DNA of 64,000 nucleotides, taken from assembly GCF_905175385.1 (NCBI RefSeq), contig NZ_HG992750.1, positions 868,001-932,000 of the forward strand, read 5' to 3'. The notes under the pieces are model-generated. The model was not told the DNA's origin. It was given only the letters and a program-made list of their open reading frames with translations, and did not search any database. The translations under genes were made by a program, and so were the position numbers. How positions within the stretch are numbered: the stretch's first letter is position 1; every line of letters begins with the position of its first letter. Of the stretch, positions 45,735 to 54,867 are shown piece after piece. This DNA comes from Vibrio sp. B1FLJ16 (GTDB taxonomy: Bacteria > Pseudomonadota > Gammaproteobacteria > Enterobacterales > Vibrionaceae).

Positions 45735-47369
45735 CTATGTATTACCACTGGCCATGGTAACGATGCGCTTGAGTGTCCAGCGTATCAGCACGGGAATACA
45801 TTCCACTCCATTCTTCTCGCAATGTGAAACAATCGCTAAGGCTAGATCAGGTTTGGCATGTTTTTTCAGTACCCGATTAACCACTTTTTTCGCTGGAATT
45901 TGGTGGTCATGAGGTATTTTTATCATGTCTTTAAAAAATACCTCAAAGCCGTGATTGTAGAGGAAGTGTTCGATGTCCTGATCTGGTAACTCTGTTAAGC
46001 GATGACGTTCCTGGTCATTTTCTAACTGTGCACGTACAGTATGTGCGTATTTTTTACCTGCCGCATCGCCGTCTGTGACCACGTGCCAGTCTATACCGAA
46101 CTCTTTAGCGACTTTGATAATTGAACGCAGTCCTGATTGGGCAAACTCCACAATTTGAACTCCTTCCGCCGCTAAGTCATAACCACATTGCCGAGCAAGT
46201 TCATTGAACAGCCATACTTCTGTTTCTCCTTCGACTAATAGCCAGCACCGAGCAAAGAGTGCTCCAGCCCGATGAAAGCGAATGTGAAAGCCAATACGCC
46301 TTAGCTCATCGCGTCCGAATTTTGATGAAGTCAGGCTTTTAGCGATTGTCCGGTCGGAAAGGCGGTATAAACGGCGAATAGAGTACAGAGGCACTGCACC
46401 GAGCAGGCTACCGCTATTTGTCGTAAGAATTTTTTGCATTGGCAAAAGCTGTAGCAATGACCAGGCTCTGGCTAAGTGAGTTGGATGCAATCTCCCCTCA
46501 GGATCTTCAATGATCAAGATTGGTCGCGAGCAGCGCCTTAAGTCTGTCGGTCCTTTAGCCTGAAGATAGGCATTGAGTAAGCCCATTAAAAGCAGGCGGC
46601 TCTGCTTGTCTTTTGTTTCTTTCAGGTACTGGCTTAAGCCTTTGTCGGACGGGTGGCTATTATAAAAAAGGCCGTCTCTGGGTTTTCTTGGGTTCCCTCT
46701 GCTTGTGCTTTGAAAAGCAAAATAGTGATCGATCAACGTCTGCATTGAAGCTAGGCTACTGCGTATTTCCCCTTTGTTGACTTGCCCGGGCATCGCTAAC
46801 AATCGCCGGCATGTATTATCAATTCGTTTTTCAATACGTGCATTTTTGTTGTCACTGTTTGCCTGAGAAATACTGGGGAAGCGGCGAGAGTCCCTTAATC
46901 GGATTACAGGATGGAGAGTTATTAACTCGACCGCGAGTTTTTCTGAATGGTGAATTTGTTTTGGCTTTCCATCACGATCAAGAAAGGTATATTGGGTCGT
47001 GATGTCATGATTAACGCGTGAACCGCTGATACGATAGTAGATGACATGAGCGCCGTTCTCTTTTGAACACCAAGCGGGTTTAAGACTGCGGTAACGTCCG
47101 GCCTTTACCTCTTGTTTATCCTGCGCTTTAAAACAAAGAATGATTTCAATATGTTGTGACTGCGGATGAGAAATAGAGTAATCAACGTGGAAATCTTTAA
47201 GTTCAAACTCATAAAGTTTTCCATCGGTAGGTAAAGCGATGGAAAGGGCATCTAATAATGAAGATTTACCCCATGTGTTCTCACCAATAAGCGTAGTGAG
47301 CTCGTCAAATGAGAGAGAAAGGCGTTTGATGCCTCTAAACCCGGAGATTTCGATGCGTTCTAGTCTCAT
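45735..47369 (-). CDS. ybjD: OLD-family ATP-dependent endonuclease (YbjD-like)
   Basis: 544 residues. N-terminal ABC/SMC-type ATPase: FRGIKRL, Walker A GENTWGKSS (~29-37), signature/Walker B region RPILIIEDPEGRLHP. C-terminal TOPRIM nuclease: WLLVEGETEVWLFNELARQCG and VVTDGDAAGKKYA supply the metal-binding Glu/Asp. Highly similar along its length to E. coli YbjD (class 2-like OLD nuclease). No reverse transcriptase or UvrD-like helicase partner is adjacent, so I do not call a Gabija/retron-type defence system; function of YbjD is poorly known. Confidence 0.92.
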   Translation of the reverse strand: MRLERIEISGFRGIKRLSLSFDELTTLIGENTWGKSSLLDALSIALPTDGKLYEFELKDFHVDYSISHPQSQHIEIILCFKAQDKQEVKAGRYRSLKPAWCSKENGAHVIYYRISGSRVNHDITTQYTFLDRDGKPKQIHHSEKLAVELITLHPVIRLRDSRRFPSISQANSDNKNARIEKRIDNTCRRLLAMPGQVNKGEIRSSLASMQTLIDHYFAFQSTSRGNPRKPRDGLFYNSHPSDKGLSQYLKETKDKQSRLLLMGLLNAYLQAKGPTDLRRCSRPILIIEDPEGRLHPTHLARAWSLLQLLPMQKILTTNSGSLLGAVPLYSIRRLYRLSDRTIAKSLTSSKFGRDELRRIGFHIRFHRAGALFARCWLLVEGETEVWLFNELARQCGYDLAAEGVQIVEFAQSGLRSIIKVAKEFGIDWHVVTDGDAAGKKYAHTVRAQLENDQERHRLTELPDQDIEHFLYNHGFEVFFKDMIKIPHDHQIPAKKVVNRVLKKHAKPDLALAIVSHCEKNGVECIPVLIRWTLKRIVTMASGNT

Positions 47370-47631
47370 CTCAATCCTCCCTGCAATTATTTGAATTATA
47401 GAAAGTTACTTGCTAGTTGTTAGCATATATTAAATCTAAATTATTGAGCCAATCTCAGTTCACAAAATTACGCGAGTATGTTGTCCGGTAAGAATCGAGA
47501 GAGCTTAGGTTCTGAATCGAAGGCGTAAAATCATGATCACGTAAATATGAAATAGACTTTCGCTGTTTCATAAAATTCATGATTCTGTCATGATTCACTT
47601 CTTATTATTATAAGGAATGAAACGAGAGAAG

Positions 47632-49374
47632 ATGAAAATGAATAAAAATCATAAGCCAGTAAGAATCAAACTGGCACACATCAATGACACTCATTCCTAC
47701 TTTGAGCCAACGTCATTACAGCTAAAACTAAAAATAAATAACGAAGTTACCTTAGAACCTTATGTGAGTGCGGGTGGTTTTTCACGCATCGCAACCCGTG
47801 TGGAACAACTCCGTGACGATGCAAAGCGTCAGGGTCACGGCATGTTATTTCTCCATGCCGGTGATTGCTTTCAGGGAACGTTGTATTTCTCGCTGTTTAA
47901 AGGCCGAGCGAACGCTGATCTTCTAAACACATTAAAGATCGATGCGATGGCTCTGGGCAATCATGAATTAGACATGGGTAATGAACCTGTCGCACAGTTC
48001 TGCCAGCGAACAAATTTTCCTTTACTGGCAGGAAACTGGGACTTATCTAACGAGTCAGAAGTTAAATCTCACCGTATTAGCGATTGTGGCAATGTATTGA
48101 GTTATCTGCCACGCACACAAAGTGCACAATATTTGGTTAAAGAGTTTGATGGTGTGAGAGTCGCGATATTTGGATTGTCGATAGATAAGATGAGTGACAT
48201 CGCGAACCCTGATGCAGACACACCTTTTGTCGCTGCAATTGAGACTGCGAAAGAAACGGTAAAGCAAATCCATGCCGCAGGAATAAAAAATATCATTCTA
48301 CTTAGCCACCTCGGATATGAAGGCGACTTAGAACTTGCAGAAAAGGTGGACGGTATTGGTATCATCGTTGGTGGGCACAGCCATCGCTTGCAAGGGGACT
48401 TTTCGGCTATCGGTTTAGGTAAAGATGACCAGTATGGTGTGAAGATTAACGGTACTTACATAGTGCAAGCTGGTTATCACGCTTTGACGATGGGACATTG
48501 TTTACTTGAGTTTGATCAAGACGGAAAGGCAACGATGATTAACGGGCAGAATGAGCTGTTACTTGGCCGTCGGATATTCTGGGATTCATCATTAAACCAA
48601 CAGTTAGACCAAGACGTATTTGAAAGGGCTTGCGACTTTATTCATGGACAGCCGAATGTGGTGGTGTGTAAAAAGCACCCTGAAACTCAGGCTATTTTAA
48701 CGGACAAGTACATTCCGCGAGTAAGAGCATTACAATCGCAAGTGATAGCGAATGTGGAAAACAAAAAGCGTCATGTGCGAATTCCCGATGAGTTTGGAGG
48801 AAGTGAGCTCGCTTCAGCGGTAGCTCGCTCATTTTTGCACAGTTTAAACCAGCGCGGGCATGGTATTCAGTTTGCGATCCACAATGCTGGTGGTGTTCGC
48901 ACGTCATTGAACCCGGGAAATATCACTATAGCTGATGTGGCCGGAAGATTATTGCCATTTGCCGTTCCAATCGGCTTTTATGATGTCCAGGGCAACACGA
49001 TTCGCCGTGCGCTGGAAGGTGCTATCAATAATGCCCTGAATAATGGCGTTGAAGGGACGGGGTCTGGTAGCTATCCATACACATATAACCTTAACTTCGA
49101 TTACGATGCAGATCTTCCTAAGGGTAAGCGAATCACGTTATTAGAAATCTTTTTAGAAAACGATTGGGTAAACGTCGAAGATGAGGTTTGGTATCGGGGT
49201 ACTTCATCGGCGTACACAATGAAAGGCAAAGAAGGCTATGAAGCACTGCTCGATATGGAAGGTGAGGGCAGTGTAAGTAACTTGTCTATGGCGGATTGCT
49301 TCATTGAATTGCTGACGGATGAACCTAACTGCTTAAATCAAAATCACAAGATTTATTCTCAATTTTCCGTCTAG
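47632..49374 (+). CDS. 5'-nucleotidase/metallophosphatase family protein, no signal peptide
   Basis: About 580 residues, UshA/5'-nucleotidase architecture. N-terminal calcineurin-like domain with HINDTHS, HAGDCFQGT, GNHELDMG and GGHSHR metal ligands, and a C-terminal nucleotidase domain (AIHNAGGVRTSLNPGNIT, FAVPIGFYDVQG). UshA is periplasmic with a Sec signal, but here the N-terminus is MKMNKNHKPVRIKLAH with no hydrophobic core. Three ATGs compete (47617, 47632, 47638); AAGGA abuts the first too closely, so I take the second. Substrate could be UDP-sugars or nucleotides. Confidence 0.88.
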   Translation: MKMNKNHKPVRIKLAHINDTHSYFEPTSLQLKLKINNEVTLEPYVSAGGFSRIATRVEQLRDDAKRQGHGMLFLHAGDCFQGTLYFSLFKGRANADLLNTLKIDAMALGNHELDMGNEPVAQFCQRTNFPLLAGNWDLSNESEVKSHRISDCGNVLSYLPRTQSAQYLVKEFDGVRVAIFGLSIDKMSDIANPDADTPFVAAIETAKETVKQIHAAGIKNIILLSHLGYEGDLELAEKVDGIGIIVGGHSHRLQGDFSAIGLGKDDQYGVKINGTYIVQAGYHALTMGHCLLEFDQDGKATMINGQNELLLGRRIFWDSSLNQQLDQDVFERACDFIHGQPNVVVCKKHPETQAILTDKYIPRVRALQSQVIANVENKKRHVRIPDEFGGSELASAVARSFLHSLNQRGHGIQFAIHNAGGVRTSLNPGNITIADVAGRLLPFAVPIGFYDVQGNTIRRALEGAINNALNNGVEGTGSGSYPYTYNLNFDYDADLPKGKRITLLEIFLENDWVNVEDEVWYRGTSSAYTMKGKEGYEALLDMEGEGSVSNLSMADCFIELLTDEPNCLNQNHKIYSQFSV

Positions 49375-49436
49375 CTATTCTTGGTATCCATTTTGCTTAA
49401 CCTTCTGAACTAGGTATGTTTTTGAGGGTGGGAAGT

Positions 49437-49529
49437 ATGTGGAGAAAAGCTTGGGCAGATGTAGCAATATTTATTGCATGGATAGCGGCTTGGTCAATGT
49501 TAGTCCATTTCGTGCCTGTCAATATATAA
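49437..49529 (+). CDS. Small membrane protein (30 aa)
   Basis: Encodes 30 residues forming a single hydrophobic helix (WADVAIFIAWIAAWSMLVHFV) with basic residues at the N-terminus (MWRKAW). ATG preceded by GAGGGTGGGAAG, a plausible ribosome site. Lies 62 bases after the nucleotidase-like gene, same strand. Trp-rich single-span micro-protein; no family recognised. Confidence 0.55.
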   Translation: MWRKAWADVAIFIAWIAAWSMLVHFVPVNI

Positions 49530-49671
49530 GACAATGAGAAGTGGGGCATACTGTGCTCCTTTCTCTCCTGATATTTATCCGATCGATTGTTCTGACGCCC
49601 TAAAATTTACTCAATCTATCGATAACAAATCTTTGTTGGAAACAAGAAATCTTCGGCGTATTATTGCCATG

Positions 49672-49879
49672 TTTGGGGAGTAGTTAGCGCAAGTTTACTT
49701 ATCGTCATCTCGTTAAGCAGTCGCTTATCCGGTAAGTAAAGGTGTCTCTTTTGTCTATTCAGGCAAGGCACTTCAACGAGACCAACGCATTCAGTAACTA
49801 GCAGGCACATGTGTGATTGCTGGTTTTAATTGTATGCGGAAGGTCACCAAACTAGTGTTTCTTCCGCGCAGGAGGAAGC
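49672..49879 (+). promoter_or_regulatory. Probable yybP-ykoY manganese riboswitch controlling alx
   Basis: The hallmark GGGGAGTAG occurs at 49675-49683, with ATCGTCATC near 49711 and CAACGAGACC near 49774. TCTCGTT and AACGAGA arms can pair. Downstream, CTTCC at 49861 can pair either with GGAAG at 49838 or with GGAAG at 49874, which is part of the ribosome site. The gene it precedes is a TerC/Alx protein, the classic partner of this motif. Confidence 0.82.
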
Positions 49880-50899
49880 ATGTCTCTGATAGAAAACACC
49901 ACTCAGTTAAGCCAATCTGTTCTGTTTCAAGATTCACTCACCATGTACGCGGCTTTCGGCCTGATCACACTGTTTTTCGTTGCTCTCGATATATATCAAA
50001 CGCGAGGTGGTGTCATCACGATGAGAAAGGCTATTGTATGGAGTTTGTTCTGGTTCTTGCTCGCTTTTGTTTTTGCAGGAGCCATCTATTTTTACTGGGA
50101 TTTTTACACTCCTCACAGTGATTACTCGAATGAAAGCGCTACGGTGGCGTTCGTCACGGGTTATCTGCTGGAAAAGTCGCTCAGCGTTGATAACCTTTTT
50201 GTGTTCGCTATCATATTTGCCCAATACAAAGTGCCTGAGCATCTCCGCCCCAGAGCACTGCTCTATGGGGTTATCGGCGCTTTATTATTACGTGCTGTCA
50301 TGATCACGATTGGGGCGCAGTTACTGGCGCAATACCACTGGGTGTTATATCTGTTTGCCGCTTTCCTGATTTGGACTGGTATTCAACTCGCGGTGGATAA
50401 AGGTGAGGAGGAAGAGGTTAATCCGTACCCGGAAAAGATAATCCGGAAGCTTGTTCCTGTTACTGATGATTACCAGGGGAAATCCATCTTAGTCAAACAG
50501 GCAGGAAAGTACATTGCGACACCGATGTTGATTGTCGTGGGCGTTATCGCGGTGATGGATGTGATGTTTGCCCTAGATTCAATTCCTGCTATTTTCGCGG
50601 TCACTCGCGAACCGTTTTTGGTTCTGGCAGCTAATGTATTTGCTTTACTTGGGTTACGGTCTTTGTATTTTGTATTACAAGCGATGCTGGATAAGTTCTT
50701 ATACCTGAAACCCGCTTTGTCAGTGATCATGACATTTATTGGTGTGAAGATGTTATTGGTCGGCACGCAGTATGAAATACCTACGGTTTGGTCGCTTACA
50801 TTTCTAGTTGTGGTTATGTTTACTGCAGTTATGGCTTCAGTCTATAAGAGTAAAGACAACAGAGTATCTAGCGTTAATATTACTAATCAAAAATATTAG
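49880..50899 (+). CDS. alx: TerC/Alx-family manganese exporter
   Basis: 339 residues, ~9 TMs. Family motifs: FFVALDIYQTRGGV, GYLLEKSLSVDNLFVFAIIF, and the second repeat MDVMFALDSIPAIFAVTREPF; the paired Asp residues in SVDN and ALDS are the probable metal ligands. E. coli Alx is a Mn2+ exporter induced by alkaline pH and Mn through its riboswitch leader. Here the same leader type is visible, so Mn homeostasis is the likely role. Ribosome site AGGAGGAAG at 49870-49878. Confidence 0.94.
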   Translation: MSLIENTTQLSQSVLFQDSLTMYAAFGLITLFFVALDIYQTRGGVITMRKAIVWSLFWFLLAFVFAGAIYFYWDFYTPHSDYSNESATVAFVTGYLLEKSLSVDNLFVFAIIFAQYKVPEHLRPRALLYGVIGALLLRAVMITIGAQLLAQYHWVLYLFAAFLIWTGIQLAVDKGEEEEVNPYPEKIIRKLVPVTDDYQGKSILVKQAGKYIATPMLIVVGVIAVMDVMFALDSIPAIFAVTREPFLVLAANVFALLGLRSLYFVLQAMLDKFLYLKPALSVIMTFIGVKMLLVGTQYEIPTVWSLTFLVVVMFTAVMASVYKSKDNRVSSVNITNQKY

Positions 50900-51022
50900 C
50901 TAGGCATCAGAATTAGACCGTAATCGAATAAATTTTAGTTAATGAAATGTTGCTTTGAAGGTGGGTGTTATATGCCTAACTGTAAGTTATTCATCCTAAA
51001 AAGACTAATTTAGAATAAATAT

Positions 51023-51042
51023 TCACCTAGAGGTGATTTTTA
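51023..51042 (+). terminator. Weak terminator after alx
   Basis: TCACCTAGAGGTGA palindrome followed by TTTTTATT; a short stem, so moderate confidence. Confidence 0.5.
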
Positions 51043-51178
51043 TTGCATTGTAATGTAAATGGTTTGTTTTATTAGTAAAAGTAATCTGAATGGGTAAATT
51101 TTGTCATTTTTTAAACTGAAATTAGGTGACTATTATTAACCCAACAAAACCTATTACTGCTTTTAAAGAGAGGCAATC

Positions 51179-51370
51179 ATGGCTCAAGCAATGCAAATGA
51201 CAAATGTAGCTTTACCAACCTCTATGGATAAGAGAACCTATTCGGTTAACTTCAAAGGATTGATTGCACACTTAATGGATATTCTTTTTGTAGATAACTC
51301 TGCTCCGCGCGGTTACTACGCAGAAGAACTATCAGTTCACGTTCAGAAAGATATCGGTATGTATCGTTAA
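51179..51370 (+). CDS. Small conserved-looking protein (63 aa)
   Basis: 63 residues, soluble; ribosome site AAAGAGAGGCAA. Contains YSVNFKGLIAHLMDILFVDNSAPRGYYAEEL, helical with a short amphipathic stretch. No domain recognised. Its own ribosome site and terminator argue for a real, separately transcribed gene. Confidence 0.75.
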   Translation: MAQAMQMTNVALPTSMDKRTYSVNFKGLIAHLMDILFVDNSAPRGYYAEELSVHVQKDIGMYR

Positions 51371-51394
51371 TCTTAATGAATACTGCAGATGAAG

Positions 51395-51420
51395 AAAGCC
51401 AGCTACCTTGCTGGCTTTTT
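51395..51420 (+). terminator. Terminator of the 63-aa gene
   Basis: AAAGCCAGC / GCTGGCTTT stem followed by T-run. Confidence 0.88.
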
Positions 51421-51490
51421 AGTATTTGTAAAATGCTCAGCCTCTCATATCGCAAAGATCGCAATGAATGTATTAAGCATCCAGAAATAA

Positions 51491-51518
51491 AAACAGGGTT
51501 CCGATTGGAACCCTGTTT
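51491..51518 (-). terminator. Terminator of phnA-like gene
   Basis: Perfect 12-base stem AAACAGGGTTCC / GGAACCCTGTTT; T-rich run follows on the minus strand. Confidence 0.88.
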
Positions 51519-51537
51519 AGTCACTAATGTATGTGAA

Positions 51538-52095
51538 CTACTTCTTACGGCAGTATTCAGCGATTACGTACATTGACTGACCGCCATTCGCCTTACCAGA
51601 AACAAGCTTAGGATCATCACCAAGGCTAATACCACGGATAACAGTACCTTGTTTAATCACTTGGTTTGTACCTTTAACAGGAAGGTCTTTGATGACTGTT
51701 ACGTCGTCACCTTTTTTTAGCTCAGTGCCGTTGCAGTCTACAGTTTTGTCATCTGCTGACATGCCTTTCATCGCCCAGTTCATTTGCTCTTCTTCCATGT
51801 ACATCATGTCAAGAGCGTCCTGAGCCCAGCTTTCAGTATTCAGGCGAGTAAGCTGGCGCCATGCAGTGACTTGTACTGCTGGTACCTGGCTCCACATGCT
51901 GTCATTCAGACAGCGCCAGTGGTTAATGTCTTTAGGTTCATCGATCTCGCTCAGGCATTTGTCACAAACCATAATAGCTGTATCAACTGTTACATTACCG
52001 TGTGGTGGCACCGCGTAAGCAGTTAATTGAGATTCAGATGAACATAGTTCACATTTCGACTCGCAGCGTGCAAGCAAAGTAGTTTCGATAGACAT
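51538..52095 (-). CDS. PhnA family zinc-ribbon protein
   Basis: 185 residues. N-terminal zinc ribbon (CELCSS and a later CDKCLSE), a helical middle section, and the PhnA C-terminal beta domain (VDCNGTELKKGDDVTVIKDLPVKGTNQVIKQGTVI). PhnA is named from the phosphonate operon but lies outside phosphonate metabolism here; no phn genes are nearby. Molecular role unknown. ATG with AAGG upstream. Confidence 0.9.
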   Translation of the reverse strand: MSIETTLLARCESKCELCSSESQLTAYAVPPHGNVTVDTAIMVCDKCLSEIDEPKDINHWRCLNDSMWSQVPAVQVTAWRQLTRLNTESWAQDALDMMYMEEEQMNWAMKGMSADDKTVDCNGTELKKGDDVTVIKDLPVKGTNQVIKQGTVIRGISLGDDPKLVSGKANGGQSMYVIAEYCRKK

Positions 52096-52352
52096 AAGGA
52101 CTCACCTTAGTAATGTTATTTTGTGGCGGTATTATCCACTTTATCCTGATAAATAAAAGGGTGTTAGGGGATTAAGCCGGGTATTTTACAATATTCCAAC
52201 CTGAAACAAGAGAAGTTGTAAAATATCGGCTAATAAAATAGTTTTTAGAATATAAAAACTATGCTTAATTACTATTAGATATGAATCATTTTTCACTTAA
52301 CTGACACAATGAGTTTAGGTAGAGTCGTAAATGACTTCAAGATGCACAATTG

Positions 52353-52397
52353 GCTGGAAAGTAGCAGTGTGTCGTAGCTTAGGAACGTAAAAAGCTC
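52353..52397 (+). repeat. Repeat flanking volA-fadL, copy 1
   Basis: Blocks GCTGGAAAGT, AGCTTAGGAAC and AAAGCTC in this order and near-identical spacing also occur at 56546-56589 on the same strand. Its end overlaps the volA terminator. Confidence 0.6.
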
Positions 52398-52415
52398 AGC
52401 CGAAGCTGAGCTTTT
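52390..52415 (-). terminator. Terminator of fadL-volA
   Basis: AAAAGCTCAGC CGAA GCTGAGCTTTT, an 11-base stem with a stable CGAA-type loop; T-run on both strands. Confidence 0.9.
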
Positions 52416-52437
52416 AAAATGTTGATAGACTAAGCGA

Positions 52438-54846
52438 CTATTTAAGAACAGACGTGTTAGATACACCCGATAGCGCATTGTCTATCAGGAAATCTGCGTT
52501 TGCAGTTTGCATTTCAACATGGTGATCGTAGTCAGCGAGTGTGCCAGCTGGTGATGCAAACGTGCTGTGCGTTGCTGGCGCGCCAAACTGAACAAAGCTC
52601 GCTGTAGGTGACACAGATGTGCTTGAGCTATCTACTTCTGCTAAACCAAGTTTAGCTGCAAGTGCCTCTGTACCTGCGAACGGGGCACCGTCAACGCTAT
52701 TTGGTACGACAGAGTCACCATCCACCTCTGTCATAAAGAACGGAGTAGACAGTGTGCCTGATGCAACTAAATCACTAGCATTAGTAAATGGATCTACCGT
52801 GTCGAGTGTTGTCTGCGCCGCATAGATGAACTGAGAGAAACCAGAACTTAGTGCAGCAAGTTGCTCTGGAGTTGCCAGGCCTTCAAAGGTTTCAAAACAG
52901 GATTTAGCATCCAAATCTGTACATTGTGCGCCTGCAAATGAAGCGTAATCTGTAGAAGCTGCATAGGCTAGATTGTGCTTAATCTGTGGGCCGAACTCCT
53001 CAGAACCTAGCAACAAGTTGCCAATCTGACCGCCAGAGTTATGGATCGAGGCTGCGCTAAATGTGTAAAGCGCATCCGCGGTCGGACTTCCTAATGAATT
53101 GTTTGCTGCTGCAACTGCGGAAGTACCTACGATACCACCCAGAGAGTGTCCAAGCATTTTAACTTGTGAACCTCCGAGTGGATTGAATCCTTGTAGTGGG
53201 CTATCAGTAAGAAGTCCACCTTGTGCAGAGACGACCAAGCTAGCTCGAAGACCTAACACGTCCAGCACACTTTGACGAAGGTTGTCACGTGCTACTGCCA
53301 GATTAGACAAGTTCAAATAGGCAAGTACATTCGCATTTGCTGAACGTTGTTCATCCAGGCTGCGTGTACCGTGGATTGGTAAGTCAATTGCAATTACGGC
53401 AACACCTTCTTTGACCATGTTGTATGCGAATGCATAAGCCGTTTCTTTAGATGAAGTAATCCCGTGTTGATAAACCACAACGTCTGTTGCAACCCCTGAT
53501 TGTGGTGTAAACAGTAGAAATTCGACTTCCTCAAGCGACTTAACTGCAGGAACCGGAGAGTAACGGGTGATAATTCGTTCGCTATCCAGCTGGCTCCCAT
53601 CTGTGAGGTATAGCTTAGAGCCAACCAGTTTCAATTGCTCAGTCGGATCGGTCGCTAATTTAGCAATATCAACAGGATTTTCTGCGAAAACGCCGGTAGA
53701 AAGCTGCTGAACCATATTCGCTTGTTCATTTGAATCGGACAATGCTGCACTGATTTTTGCAAGGCTTGGCATTGCAGAAACCATAGGCTGCATATTCCAA
53801 TCGGCGTCTTTTTCAAGGTAGTACGGCAGTTTTACCGCACCTTGAGTTACATTAACGCCAGCGCCTGAAGCACCGTAAAGACCTTTAATGGCCGTTTTTG
53901 CAGCATCCAGATCACTCACGTATTGATTAAAGTCTTCATCACTGTCCAGAGCAGTCAAGAAATCCTGTGTTGTACCGAATGTCATGGTATAAGCGGCTGA
54001 AAGATCAACCGAGTCATCACTTGAATCCGCTTTATACACGTCGTTAAGCGTGTTTGCGCCAGTCGAGAAACCAGTGGCGGTTACTCCTTTGACTGCCGCA
54101 AGAGTGTCACCCACAGATTGAGTGCTAAACCAGGATGAATAGACGATATCTTCTGAGCTGACACCAGCTAAGCCGAAGATACCTTCAACTGCTGTTGTTA
54201 CGGCCTGAACGCTAGCAAGATCACCGGTTTCATAAACGACTTCTTTACTTTTCGCGATCGCGTAATTTGATGAAGTTCCAATCGGGTCGCCATTTATATC
54301 GGTTATATCTTGGGTTACAGCAAAGATATATTCGCTGGATTCATCCAAAGCATCCTTAAATTGGATGTAAAGTGAATTGCCGTTTGCTACAACCTTGAAA
54401 TCAGTGCCAAGTGTGAGTATTTCTTCAACTGGGTTGCTTGCTCCGTCCCAATCCGTCAGACGAGTATTGATTTTGATGACTTTAACGCCTGATGACAACA
54501 TTCCCGTCGCAAATCCGGCACCGTCGAAATCCAACACGATAGGCATAGATGTAGACCAGCCATCCATTGTATTCATTGCTGCTCTTGGGTTGGTAAGCGA
54601 GTCATCGCCGCCAGTGGGTAAACCTAAAGTACCATCAGACGAATCCATTAACAGGTAAGACGGGGCAGGGACAGTTGCATTCGAACCTTGAAGTACAAAC
54701 TTAATTGATGTTTGTCGATCGAGCAGGGCTTGAACACCAGTTTCAAAACCTACCTGTGCAGAAGCGCCTCTGCTTCCCGATTCGTCGCCACAGCCAGCAA
54801 GTAGGATCGCAGAACAAAGCAGTGATAATTTAAAAGTATGTTTCAT
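52438..54846 (-). CDS. volA: Surface lipoprotein lipase VolA (Pla-1/Cef family)
   Basis: 802 residues. Lipobox LLAGC (Cys19), a bacterial virulence-factor lipase N-terminal domain (PAPSYLLMDSSDGTLGLPT onward), and an alpha/beta-hydrolase domain with the nucleophile in MLGHSLGGIVG (Ser ~565) preceded by VVYQHGITSS. In V. cholerae the orthologue is a surface-exposed lysophospholipase A that releases fatty acids from lysophosphatidylcholine, and the fadL next to it imports them. Same arrangement here: 21-base gap after fadL, same strand, shared terminator. Confidence 0.95.
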   Translation of the reverse strand: MKHTFKLSLLCSAILLAGCGDESGSRGASAQVGFETGVQALLDRQTSIKFVLQGSNATVPAPSYLLMDSSDGTLGLPTGGDDSLTNPRAAMNTMDGWSTSMPIVLDFDGAGFATGMLSSGVKVIKINTRLTDWDGASNPVEEILTLGTDFKVVANGNSLYIQFKDALDESSEYIFAVTQDITDINGDPIGTSSNYAIAKSKEVVYETGDLASVQAVTTAVEGIFGLAGVSSEDIVYSSWFSTQSVGDTLAAVKGVTATGFSTGANTLNDVYKADSSDDSVDLSAAYTMTFGTTQDFLTALDSDEDFNQYVSDLDAAKTAIKGLYGASGAGVNVTQGAVKLPYYLEKDADWNMQPMVSAMPSLAKISAALSDSNEQANMVQQLSTGVFAENPVDIAKLATDPTEQLKLVGSKLYLTDGSQLDSERIITRYSPVPAVKSLEEVEFLLFTPQSGVATDVVVYQHGITSSKETAYAFAYNMVKEGVAVIAIDLPIHGTRSLDEQRSANANVLAYLNLSNLAVARDNLRQSVLDVLGLRASLVVSAQGGLLTDSPLQGFNPLGGSQVKMLGHSLGGIVGTSAVAAANNSLGSPTADALYTFSAASIHNSGGQIGNLLLGSEEFGPQIKHNLAYAASTDYASFAGAQCTDLDAKSCFETFEGLATPEQLAALSSGFSQFIYAAQTTLDTVDPFTNASDLVASGTLSTPFFMTEVDGDSVVPNSVDGAPFAGTEALAAKLGLAEVDSSSTSVSPTASFVQFGAPATHSTFASPAGTLADYDHHVEMQTANADFLIDNALSGVSNTSVLK

Positions 54847-54867
54847 TGGTTTACTCCGTTAAACCTA

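Larger units (their letters stand above)
52096..52437. other. Intergenic region phnA-volA
   Basis: 342 bases. Holds the phnA promoter side, an ERIC-like fragment near 52329 (AAATGACTTCAAGATGC), one copy of a repeat shared with the far side of fadL (52353-52397) and the volA terminator. No gene seen. Confidence 0.55.

Noticed and set aside
45735..47369. OLD-family nuclease as part of a Gabija-like or retron defence system
   Set aside because: No UvrD-like helicase, reverse transcriptase or other partner is adjacent, and the protein matches the housekeeping YbjD type along its whole length.
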